NCBI GenBank assembly: GCA_003136675.1
Contig: PLFE01000077.1
Span: 1 to 45,705 of the forward strand
Source: Bryobacterales bacterium
Lineage (GTDB): Bacteria > Acidobacteriota > Terriglobia > Bryobacterales > Bryobacteraceae
Direction: 5' to 3'
Length of the DNA stretch: 45,705 nucleotides
A program made the translations under genes and the position numbers. This document shows, piece after piece, positions 1 to 8,669 of this stretch (position 1 is its first letter; the number at the start of each line of letters is the position of its first letter). The notes under the pieces are model-generated. The model ran no database searches, was not told the origin of the DNA, and saw only the letters and a program-made list of their open reading frames with translations.

Positions 1-257
1 AACACGCCGGCCATGATTGTCGTCGTGGTGCGGTATCTGAAAGCGCCAGTTACGCGAGTCATTTGGCAAGAGGTTACTCCGTCGGGGCACGTAAAGTCAA
101 CCGACATCGGAACTATTTTTCGTTACCGTGAGGTTACTCCGGCCGTGCGCCCCTTCCTCGTCCCGCGAATCCAACGCAAACTCGCAAGCTTACAATTCCA
201 GACAATTGCCCCAATCTACGATGCAGCGCGGGATGCACCAGAAGCGCCACGACCAGT
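1..257. other. Non-coding or unrecognised left edge
   Basis: No convincing gene is visible. The one open frame (from about 13 to 270, plus) has no recognisable domain. A 12-base direct repeat, gaggttactccg, occurs at 70-81 and 130-141, exactly 60 bases apart. It may belong to a mobile-element end or to regulatory DNA, but two copies are too few to say. Confidence 0.3.
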
Positions 258-488
258 GCATCCATTGTAAGTGGTGATTCCGAACCAATAACTAATGGGC
301 GGCTCACGAAACGCGCGCGGGCTGAAGCGCAGGACAGGGACATCAGGGTCGTGGATCTGCCCGCTCTCGTGAACCGTCTGGAACGTTATCCATGCACGCG
401 CGGAGATCTGGAGGCAATAAATTCGCGGCGGATTTCATCGCTAAGTGACTTTCGGGCCGCTGTTCTGGAGATCGTCGCGAACGGTTAG
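258..488 (+). pseudogene. C-terminal fragment of an unrecognised protein, possibly nuclease-like
   Basis: The frame ending at the tag at 486-488 reads like coding sequence for about 75 residues. It includes NGRLTKRARAEAQDRDIRVV followed by a DLPALVNRLERY segment. That pattern (a glycine-containing turn, a basic helix, then a hydrophobic strand and 'DLPALV' helix) recalls the last strand and helix of restriction-endonuclease-fold (Mrr-like) proteins. There is no start codon and the reading becomes poor upstream of about 258, so this is at best a 3' remnant. The nuclease link is an inference from a short segment. The neighbouring fragments (TPR-like, TIR-AbiTii) would fit a decayed defence cluster. 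Confidence 0.25.
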
Positions 489-658
489 CAGTGGCCGCCC
501 ATTTTAGGCTCGGCTTTCGCTCCACTCGAGATCGAATGTTCATGAGTGAACGCTGCATAAGGACACTTATGTGGTGTTCCGGCACGTTTCGAATCAACAC
601 AACCACGCTATGGCGGCTATCTATAGATGTCGGACCTCACCAAACGTATAAGATATGG
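489..658. other. Unassigned spacer between gene fragments
   Basis: A long plus-strand frame opens at 491 and runs into the TIR fragment, but its first 135 or so codons have no protein-like composition and from 659 are antisense to the TPR-like fragment. Nothing else could be recognised in this stretch. Confidence 0.3.
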
Positions 659-895
659 TTACTCCGCGCGTGCTCGGAGCGTGTCGAGCAGCCGCGTCAC
701 GTGTGCCACGCCACCCTCGTCCTCCTGCTCGGCGAATTTGTGGCGCGCCGTGACGAGCCAGGTGGCGGCGGACGTGGTCTTCCCCTCAGCCAAGTCGATG
801 TTCGCCCAGAGGAGAGCGAGGCTCGCGACGACGCCCACGAGCCCACACGCGTCCGCCAACGGCAGCGCCTCCCGGATACGCGCCCGAGCACGAAT
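659..895 (-). pseudogene. C-terminal fragment of an alpha-helical, TPR-like protein
   Basis: Minus-strand reading ending in TAA at 659-661. The last 78 or so residues are strongly protein-like and helical, with segments such as REALPLADACGLVGVVASLA, AATWLVTARHKFAEQEDEGG and TRLLDTLRARAE. The alternating small and large hydrophobic residues and the A-LA-LW-A-I-LAEG pattern suggest tetratricopeptide-type helical hairpins. The frame loses this character at about 895, exactly where the plus-strand TIR fragment begins, and there is no start codon. It is therefore a 3' remnant joined tail-to-head to another broken gene. TPR-type helical repeats often form the sensor part of STAND/NLR-like defence proteins, but the parent family cannot be named from this piece. 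Confidence 0.4.
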
Positions 896-1663
896 CGAGA
901 GTGGAAAACCAAGTACTGGGATGAGGTCCAGTCAAAGAAAACTTCTGTTCTCCCCGTACTGCTCGCCGACTGCGACATTCCGCAGTTTCTCAAGACCAAG
1001 AAATTTGCAGACTTTCGCCGAAACTACTCTGCGGGATTCGTGGAGTTGGTGAATTCCTTCACCCCGTTAATTCAAAATCGCGTCGGCGCGGAACCGTTGG
1101 TTGACCAGGGTGATTCGTCGGCGCGGGTCTCGCGATTGCTTGCCGAAGTGCAGTCTAGGAGGACTGCACTTTCCCAATGCATTGCGGAGGCGTTGCAAAT
1201 CGCGCGAAGCCTCGGCGATGAAGAATTTGAAACGTTCTGTAGAAACGAACTGGCGGGATGGCCAACTGATAATGACGCGGCCCAAACCGAACGTCTCCGA
1301 TATCGCCACGTTGAGTTCTTCGCGTCTCCCTTCGGTGAGATCAACAACTCGTACCTGGGTTGGGGTGGCGATCTGACCAACGCATTAAACTACATGCGGA
1401 GTGAACCGAAGAAGTTCTTTCCGTTCACGCTTGTTGTCGGTCATGCGGTTTCGAAGTTGGAGGCCGATATTCCGAAATACCCATCCAATTCGTTAGCTAC
1501 TGTCCAAATGAAGATTGGGAAACTCCTCAAGAAATGCGATCATCCTGAGGCGTTAGTTACCGCTTACGGCCGGAGCGATTCGTACACCGCAATTCTAGAG
1601 AGTGTTCGCGGAGAGTTAACCCGATACCTGCTTAAGCTGCTGCCCCGGGGCGTTCTCCGCTAG
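896..1663 (+). pseudogene. TIR-AbiTii defence protein, 5'-truncated
   Basis: About 255 residues remain. The first 45 match the C-terminal third of a bacterial TIR domain: EWKTKYWDEVQS, then SVLPVLLADCDIPQFLKTKK and FADFRRNYSAGFVEL, i.e. the beta-strand 'VLPVLL-DC-IP' followed by 'KYADFR'. After a linker, residues about 65-110 match the AbiTii abortive-infection domain: LLAEVQSRRTALSQCIAEAL, then QIARSLGDEEFETFCRNELAGW. About 140 further residues complete the protein, ending in tag at 1661-1663. In TIR immune proteins this domain cleaves NAD+; the catalytic glutamate lies in the missing N-terminal part. The fragment joins the opposing TPR-like fragment at about 896. A plus-strand frame stays open back to 491, but that part is not TIR-like, so any product would be a chimera without the active site. 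The rearrangement could be genuine or an assembly join. Confidence 0.6.
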
Positions 1664-2000
1664 CTATTTGCAGGGATGCTATACGGGTCGCGATTCGCGG
1701 ATAGGGCGTAAACGGCAAGCGCCGCCGCCACTTTCCCCATCCCGTTGGAAGCCCGAGTTTAACCTCCCCTGTCAACAAAACCTCCCTGTCAACAGGAGAG
1801 AACGGAGAATTCGGGATAGAAAACGTGCGGTCCTGGCCGGCACCAAAGCGACCGCGGCGAAACGGGCGTGCCTTTCGCTCCCGCCAGGAGAGAGGCCACC
1901 GTGAGACAAACCTTGCCAAATGTTGTGAATACGGGCGGCGAGTTGGGAATCGTGATGAAGTCAACGAGATTTGGCCGCTGACGCGGGACCTGAGGCTCAG
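1664..2000. other. Intergenic region with no gene seen
   Basis: About 340 bases between the TIR-AbiTii remnant and the 3' end of tRNA-Gln. Open frames exist on both strands but none has protein-like content. The short motif cctgtcaac occurs twice in the stretch around 1767-1796. No copy of the tRNA-Gln 3' end was found here or farther left, so an attachment-site duplication is not supported. Confidence 0.4.
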
Positions 2001-2074
2001 TGGCTCCCCGACATGGATTCGAACCACGATTCACGGCTCCAAAGGCCGCTGTCCTACCGTTAGACGATCGGGGA
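2001..2074 (-). tRNA. tRNA-Gln (anticodon UUG)
   Basis: The minus strand folds as a full cloverleaf. The acceptor stem pairs TCCCCGA with TCGGGGA, followed by discriminator G and an encoded CCA (2001-2003). The anticodon stem GCGGC/GCCGT encloses the loop CTTTGGA, giving anticodon TTG. The T-loop is GGTTCGAATCC. It faces away from the tRNA-Sec gene about 50 bases to its right, and its 3' end points at the gene debris of 1-1663, which is the usual orientation for tRNA-targeted integration. Confidence 0.95.
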
Positions 2075-2123
2075 ATTTACAGGCGAGAATCCCATTCTAA
2101 CCCAGTCCGCTACACTAGCGGTC

Positions 2124-2217
2124 GGGAGCCAATCTTGCCCGGTGGTGAGCCCGGTCTTCAAAACCGTTGAGCGGCACTTGTGTCGCTGGTCGGTTCGACT
2201 CCGACTGGTTCCCGCCA
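2124..2217 (+). tRNA. selC: tRNA-Sec (selenocysteine, anticodon UCA)
   Basis: The gene shows the hallmarks of bacterial tRNA-Sec. There is an 8-bp acceptor stem (GGGAGCCA with TGGTTCCC), discriminator G and encoded CCA. The D stem is extended to 6 bp (CTTGCC with GGTGAG) closed by a 4-base loop. The anticodon loop CTTCAAA gives anticodon TCA. The long variable arm pairs AGCGGCA with TGTCGCT, and the T stem GTCGG/CCGAC encloses TTCGACT. It reads UGA as selenocysteine together with SelA, SelB and SelD, which are not in this window. A -10-like TACACT at 2111-2116 sits 7 bases before the first base; no good -35 was seen. guaB starts 21 bases downstream. Confidence 0.93.
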
Positions 2218-2226
2218 CTCGCCTAA

Positions 2227-3690
<1,464 letters not shown>

Positions 3691-3693
3691 CTC

Positions 3694-5370
3694 GTGTTCC
3701 TCTTCGAAATCTTCCGTTCTTTTCTCCCGATTCATAACCCGATTGGATTCGGAGCCGCCGACTTTATCGAGTTCACCCTCGCAGTCGGGCTCCTAGCTCT
3801 GGCCCTGATTTGGCGGCCCTGGATCATGCCGCTCGTAGGAAAGCTATCGCGGAAGACCGCGTGGTGCATGCTGCTGCTGGCCGTTCTGCCCGTGTTGCTC
3901 CGGCTTGCCCTTATTCCTCACTATCCGATCCCCGTTCCCCGCGTAACGGACGATTTTAGTTATTTGCTGCTGGCCGACACATTTCGTCATTTTCGAATGT
4001 CGAACCCCGTTCATCCGCTCTATCAATTCTTTGAGACTTTCTTCGTCCTGCAGCAACCCAGTTATAGCTCGATATTTCCGCCGGGACAGGGAATTCTTCT
4101 GGCGGTTTTCTGGTTGTGTTTCGGTTCTCCCTGGGTCGGCGTGGCATTCTCTATCGCCGCTCTGTCCTCACTTACCTATTGGATGCTCCGCGGGTGGGTT
4201 ACTCAGGCCATGGCCTTTCTCGGTGGCATATTCGCCGCGCTGATGTTCGGACCCTTGAACCAATGGATGAATAGCTATTGGGGTGGCGCTCTTTCCGCCA
4301 TCGCGGGTTGCCTGGTGTTCGGCTCTTTGCCGCGCCTCATTTATGGCCGCAAGTACGCAGTCACGCTTGGCGCGGGGCTCGCGATCCAATTATTGACTCG
4401 CCCGTTCGAGTTTGTCTTGCTGGCCGCCAGTGTCGTGGTCTACCTGCTGGTTGAGCGCCTCGTGATCTGGAAGCAAATCGGCATCGCTGGCCTCTGTCTC
4501 TTGCCGGCGATCGTGTTTTTGGCGGTCGACAATCATGCCGTCACCGGTTCTTGGACCACGCTTCCTTATCAGGCAAGCCGCTATCAGTACGGTATTCCTG
4601 CATCGTTCACGTTTGAGCCGAACCCGATTCCCCATAGCGAACTGACCAGAGAGCAAGAGTTGGATTATGAGATACAGTCGCAGTTACATGGCACTGGAAC
4701 GGATAGCCCCGGAAGATATGTGCAACGCCTGTTTGCGCGGGTGCGTTTCGCCCGATTCTTCTTTCTCGCGCCGCTTTATGGCGCGCTGGTCTTCTTTCTC
4801 TTGCCCCTGCGGAATCATCGCAGCCGCTGGATTTTATTCTCGGTTCTGCTGTTCGTCGCGGGTACCAATTTCTATCCTTACTTCTATCCGCATTACATCG
4901 CCGCGCTAACATGCCTTCTGATTCTGGCAGCCCTTATTGGAGGCATCCGGTCCGGCCCGGTCTTCAGCCGCGTGATTCTCTATGTCGCGTGTTTCCATTT
5001 CGTCTTTTGGTATGGCGTGCATCTGATAGACTGGCAACCGCTCGAAGCATTTGAAGCGGGCGTAAACATCGACCGGCCAAACCCGGACGGGCGCACCGAG
5101 ATCAACCAGCGTCTCGATCAAGAGCCCGGCAAGCAACTGGTGTTTGTCCGCTATAGTCCGCGCCATGAATTTGAGGAATGGGTTCACAATTCTGCGGACA
5201 TCGATGGCCAAAAAATCGTTTGGGCGAGGGATCTGGGCTCGCTCGAAGACGAGAAATTGCGGCTATACTACGCCGGCAGGATCGCGTGGATACTCGAGCC
5301 CGATACCTCGCCGCCTACGCTTTCAACGTATCAAGCCGATTCCATCCCCACGATGGAGCAAGTTCCTTAA
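3694..5370 (+). CDS. Multi-pass membrane protein, GT-C glycosyltransferase-like
   Basis: 558 residues from a GTG start 3 bases after the guaB stop. It has roughly ten hydrophobic segments, among them FTLAVGLLALALIW, MLLLAVLPVLLRLALI, AIVFLAVDN and LTCLLILAALIGG. The first large extracytoplasmic loop contains an acidic pair, RVTDDFSYLLLADTF (residues about 83-97), followed by YQFFETFFVLQQPSYSSIFPP. An acidic pair in the first loop followed by aromatic sequence is the pattern of GT-C polyprenol-sugar transferases (PMT/ArnT class). The last 120 residues form a soluble domain. The sugar, carrier and acceptor cannot be told. The tight spacing implies co-transcription with guaB and probably with the PQQ dehydrogenase that starts 6 bases downstream. 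Confidence 0.7.
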   Translation: MFLFEIFRSFLPIHNPIGFGAADFIEFTLAVGLLALALIWRPWIMPLVGKLSRKTAWCMLLLAVLPVLLRLALIPHYPIPVPRVTDDFSYLLLADTFRHFRMSNPVHPLYQFFETFFVLQQPSYSSIFPPGQGILLAVFWLCFGSPWVGVAFSIAALSSLTYWMLRGWVTQAMAFLGGIFAALMFGPLNQWMNSYWGGALSAIAGCLVFGSLPRLIYGRKYAVTLGAGLAIQLLTRPFEFVLLAASVVVYLLVERLVIWKQIGIAGLCLLPAIVFLAVDNHAVTGSWTTLPYQASRYQYGIPASFTFEPNPIPHSELTREQELDYEIQSQLHGTGTDSPGRYVQRLFARVRFARFFFLAPLYGALVFFLLPLRNHRSRWILFSVLLFVAGTNFYPYFYPHYIAALTCLLILAALIGGIRSGPVFSRVILYVACFHFVFWYGVHLIDWQPLEAFEAGVNIDRPNPDGRTEINQRLDQEPGKQLVFVRYSPRHEFEEWVHNSADIDGQKIVWARDLGSLEDEKLRLYYAGRIAWILEPDTSPPTLSTYQADSIPTMEQVP

Positions 5371-5376
5371 GTAACC

Positions 5377-7668
5377 ATGAAAACCCTCCTTACCGCTATC
5401 TTCCTGTTATCAGCGGCCGCCAGCGCCCAGCCGAACCCGGGCGCCGATATCTACCGGAGCACGTGCGCTTTCTGCCATGGGATGACGGGCACCGGCGGAC
5501 GCGGGCCCAGCCTGGTCTCCGAGCGTATCTCGCAAAACACCTCAGACGAACGCCTGCGCGATATTGTCCAGCACGGCATTCCGGGAACCGGCATGGCGTC
5601 GTTCGATATGGAAAAGGACGATCTGGACGCGCTCATCACTTACATCCGGTCGCTTCGCACGGGACCATCACCGGGTCGCGAAGTACCCGGTAACGCCGTC
5701 CATGGGAAAGCTCTCTATCTCCAGAATGGCTGTGCCAGTTGCCATCGTGTTGGTGACGCCGGAAGCATCTATGGGCCGGAACTAACAAGGATCGGCGCGG
5801 CCAGGTCTCTCGATTACCTGCGTGAGTCGATAGCCAATCCCTCCGCCGATATCGCGCCCGAATACGAGGGCGTCTCCGTGATCATGACCGGAGGGAAGCA
5901 CTTGACCGGCGTGCGCATCAATGAAGACACCTTCACCCTGCAGCTTCGACTTCCCGACCAGCAGTTCGCTCTGTTGAATAAGAAGCAACTACTCTCCATC
6001 AAGCCTTTGACGAAATCTTTGATGCCGGTTTATAAGCTGGTAGACGCGGATCGCGACGATCTTGTGGCCTATCTGGCTTCCCTCCGGGGCGCGGATGCTA
6101 AGCTTCCGCCGGAAACCGGCTTTTTGGGCGGCTCCGGCGGGGTGAGTGATGAGCGGCTCACTCACGCGGCCAAAGAGCCGCAGAACTGGCTCACTTACTG
6201 GGGCGACTATTCCGCCATTCGTTACCGCACCCTCGATCAGATCAACATCGCCAACGTCAGGAAACTGGGTGTCGATTGGATCTACCAATCGGGCAAAGCC
6301 GGTTCTTGGGAAGTAGTCCCGCTGGTGGTGGACGGCATCATGTACATCAGCGCTCCCGACGGTGTGGCCGCGGCGCTCGATGCGCGCTCCGGCCGCGAAC
6401 TCTGGCGTTACAACTATAACTTCCCCGCGGGTCATCAAACCGGGCAGGCCAATCGCGGGCTGGCGATTCTGGGTGACCGCCTGTTCATGGTCACCCCGGA
6501 TGCGAATGTGGTGGCGCTCGATTCCAAAACCGGCCAGCAGCTTTGGCAGGCGGAGATCGCTCCATTTGTCCCCGGAGCACGTTATGCAACGCTCGCGCCG
6601 TTGGTGGTAAAGGACAAGATCATCGTCGGAATCTCGGGCGGCGAGAACGGCATACGAGGGTTTATCGACGCCTATGACGCAGCTACCGGAAAACGCGTTT
6701 GGCGCTTCTACACAGTCCCGTTGAAAGGGGAACCGGGAGGCGATACGTGGTCGGGCGATTCTGCCAGTCACGGCGGCGCGCCCACCTGGATGACGGGCAC
6801 TTACGATCCGCAACTGCAAACCATCTATTGGGGGACCGGAAATCCCGCCCCGGATCTCTATGGCGACGTTCGCAAAGGCGATAACCTCTACTCCTGCTCA
6901 TTAGTCGCACTCGACCCCGACACCGGCAAGCTCAAGTGGTATTTCCAATTCACGCCGCATGACACTCATGACTGGGATGCCGCGGAGACTCCGATGCTCC
7001 TCGATCTTCCCATAGACGGCAAGCTCCGCAAGGTGGTCGTGCAGGCGAATCGAAATGCGTTTTTGTATGTGCTCGACCGGGAGACAGGTGAGTTCTTGAA
7101 AGGTTTCCCATTCGCGCGGCAAACCTGGGCACAGGGTCTCGATGCGAAGGGCCGTCCGATCCGGCTCCCGAACTCCGATCCTTCGGCAGAAGGAACGCGC
7201 GTGTGTCCTGGACTGGCGGGTGGCGCGAACTGGATGGCGCCCACTTATGACCCGGTAACTAAGCTGTTCTATGTTCCGGTTCGGGAGGCCTGCGATATTT
7301 ACTTCAGCGCTCCGCCGCTGTATAAGGAGGGCAAAGGCTACTGGGGAACTTTCCCGCGTAGCGACTCCGCCGAGAAAGGGCACGGTTTCCTCAAGGCCAT
7401 TGACCCCGTCACGGGGGAAGCCAAATGGATGTTCCGTTATTACCGCGAGCCTTGGGCCGGTACCCTCTCCACCTCGGGCGGCCTGGTGTTTGCCGGCGAT
7501 GAAGACGGCTACCTGATGGCATTCAACGCATCTTCCGGAGAGCTCCTCTGGAAGCTCAATACGGGTTCCCGTATCGCCACCGCTCCCATTACCTACCAGG
7601 TGCAGGGGCGCCAGTACGTAACTGTGGCATCCGGTGGATCTCTGCTCACTTTCGCCCTTCCGGAGTAG
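5377..7668 (+). CDS. PQQ-dependent dehydrogenase with two N-terminal cytochrome c domains
   Basis: Periplasmic quinohaemoprotein of 763 residues. A signal peptide (MKTLLTAIFLLSAAASAQ) is followed by two c-type haem sites, CAFCH at 30-34 and CASCH at 119-123, then an eight-bladed PQQ propeller from about residue 255. Propeller hallmarks include GGAPTWMTGTYDPQLQTIYW followed by GTGNPAPD, then HDTHDWDAAETPMLLD, corresponding to the Asn and Asp that coordinate calcium and act as base in methanol/ethanol dehydrogenases. The family oxidises alcohols and passes electrons to cytochrome c. Known quinohaemoprotein ADHs carry a single cytochrome at the C-terminus, so two at the N-terminus is a different layout. 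The vicinal Cys-Cys disulfide of classical ADHs was not seen. The substrate is unknown. Confidence 0.88.
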   Translation: MKTLLTAIFLLSAAASAQPNPGADIYRSTCAFCHGMTGTGGRGPSLVSERISQNTSDERLRDIVQHGIPGTGMASFDMEKDDLDALITYIRSLRTGPSPGREVPGNAVHGKALYLQNGCASCHRVGDAGSIYGPELTRIGAARSLDYLRESIANPSADIAPEYEGVSVIMTGGKHLTGVRINEDTFTLQLRLPDQQFALLNKKQLLSIKPLTKSLMPVYKLVDADRDDLVAYLASLRGADAKLPPETGFLGGSGGVSDERLTHAAKEPQNWLTYWGDYSAIRYRTLDQINIANVRKLGVDWIYQSGKAGSWEVVPLVVDGIMYISAPDGVAAALDARSGRELWRYNYNFPAGHQTGQANRGLAILGDRLFMVTPDANVVALDSKTGQQLWQAEIAPFVPGARYATLAPLVVKDKIIVGISGGENGIRGFIDAYDAATGKRVWRFYTVPLKGEPGGDTWSGDSASHGGAPTWMTGTYDPQLQTIYWGTGNPAPDLYGDVRKGDNLYSCSLVALDPDTGKLKWYFQFTPHDTHDWDAAETPMLLDLPIDGKLRKVVVQANRNAFLYVLDRETGEFLKGFPFARQTWAQGLDAKGRPIRLPNSDPSAEGTRVCPGLAGGANWMAPTYDPVTKLFYVPVREACDIYFSAPPLYKEGKGYWGTFPRSDSAEKGHGFLKAIDPVTGEAKWMFRYYREPWAGTLSTSGGLVFAGDEDGYLMAFNASSGELLWKLNTGSRIATAPITYQVQGRQYVTVASGGSLLTFALPE

Positions 7669-7681
7669 ATATACTCTCCGC

Positions 7682-8578
7682 ATGATCTCCAGACGCCAAT
7701 TCTCTGTTGCCGCAGCGGGGGCGCTTGCTGCTTCGCGCCTGTTTGCCAAGCCGGTGAAACCGGATTCCGTGATCGACGGAGTGCAGATCGGTGCGCAAAG
7801 CTATAGCTTCCGCGACCGCCCGCTTGATGCCGCCATCGCCGCCATGGTTCAGATCGGGCTCAGCGAATGCGAGCTCTGGGATGGACATATCGAGCCCAAG
7901 CTTCGCGGCGCAGACATGATGCACTGGCGGGAGACCGCGCCGGTGGAAACGTTCCAACAAGTGCGGCGCAAGTTCGATGACGCCGGTATCCAGATCTACG
8001 CCTTGAACTACAGCTTCCGGAAGAACTGGACGGATCGCGCGATTGAGCACGGCTTTGAGATCGCCCGCGCTTTGGGTACGGATAAGATCACCGCGTCCAC
8101 CACTCTGCCGGTGGTAGATCGCATCGATCAGTATGCAAAGCAGTACAAGGTCTATGTCGGGATGCACGGCCACTCCAACATGAAGCCGGGTGAATTCGCC
8201 TCGCCCGATAGCTTCGCAGAGGCCATGAACGGCCGCTCGAAGTACATTTGCGTCAATCTGGATATCGGCCACTTCACGGCTGCGGGTTTCGACGCGGTGG
8301 ATTACATCCAGCAGCATCACGATCGCATTATCACGCTTCACATCAAAGATCGCAAAAAGAACCAAGGCGAGAACATGCCGCTCGGCCAGGGTGACACCCC
8401 GATCAAGCCCGTTCTTCAGTTACTGAAGAAGACGCAATGGAAGATCCCGGCTAATATCGAGTACGAATATAAGGGCGGGGACACGGTGGAAGAAGTGACT
8501 AAGTGTTATGCCTACTGCCGTGAGGCGCTCTTAGGCGCCCCGGCAAACCAGGACACACCCTTAGTTGGTGTAAAATAG
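7682..8578 (+). CDS. Sugar phosphate isomerase/epimerase-type TIM barrel, Tat-exported
   Basis: 298 residues from the ATG at 7682. The frame is open farther upstream but overlaps the previous gene without a signal. The N-terminus MISRRQFSVAAAGALAASRL is a twin-arginine signal followed by a hydrophobic stretch and FAKP cleavage region. The mature part is an AP endonuclease 2-type (xylose isomerase-like) TIM barrel: VQIGAQSYSFRDRPLDAAIA at the first strand, MHGHSNM, CVNLDIGHFTAAG (metal-binding His/Asp), HIKDRKKNQGENMPLGQGD and NIEYEYKGGD near the end. Enzymes of this fold isomerise or epimerise sugars using a divalent metal. Export by Tat suggests folding in the cytoplasm with metal loaded. 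It starts 13 bases after the PQQ dehydrogenase, so both may act on periplasmic carbohydrates; that link is inference. Confidence 0.85.
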   Translation: MISRRQFSVAAAGALAASRLFAKPVKPDSVIDGVQIGAQSYSFRDRPLDAAIAAMVQIGLSECELWDGHIEPKLRGADMMHWRETAPVETFQQVRRKFDDAGIQIYALNYSFRKNWTDRAIEHGFEIARALGTDKITASTTLPVVDRIDQYAKQYKVYVGMHGHSNMKPGEFASPDSFAEAMNGRSKYICVNLDIGHFTAAGFDAVDYIQQHHDRIITLHIKDRKKNQGENMPLGQGDTPIKPVLQLLKKTQWKIPANIEYEYKGGDTVEEVTKCYAYCREALLGAPANQDTPLVGVK

Positions 8579-8669
8579 CTCGGATTGCAAGGAAATCAAC
8601 CCCGCCAGCCCGTTGTGGGCGCCAATTGGGTATGATAGTCGAGATACATCGTCGCAAATTGACTAATCT

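Noticed and set aside
491..895. Plus-strand extension of the TIR-AbiTii frame back to 491, giving a 390-residue protein
   Set aside because: The first 135 or so residues are not protein-like, lack TIR sequence, and from 659 are antisense to a minus-strand TPR-like fragment. It is treated as an accidental open frame in front of the truncated gene.
1632..2027. Minus-strand frame of 131 codons overlapping tRNA-Gln
   Set aside because: It overlaps a complete tRNA gene on the same strand and has low-complexity, arginine-rich content.
2001..2074. tRNA-Gln as a marked attachment site for the debris at 1-1663
   Set aside because: No duplicated 3' end of the tRNA was found in the debris and no integrase gene is visible. 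The position is suggestive, but no element can be delimited.
5989..7749. Long minus-strand frames opposite the PQQ dehydrogenase
   Set aside because: They carry no recognisable domains and mirror the codon pattern of the plus-strand gene, which has haem and PQQ motifs.
8613..8636. TTGTGG and TATGAT before the giant protein as a promoter
   Set aside because: The spacing is only 12 bases, too short for a sigma-70 promoter, and no better -35 was found.
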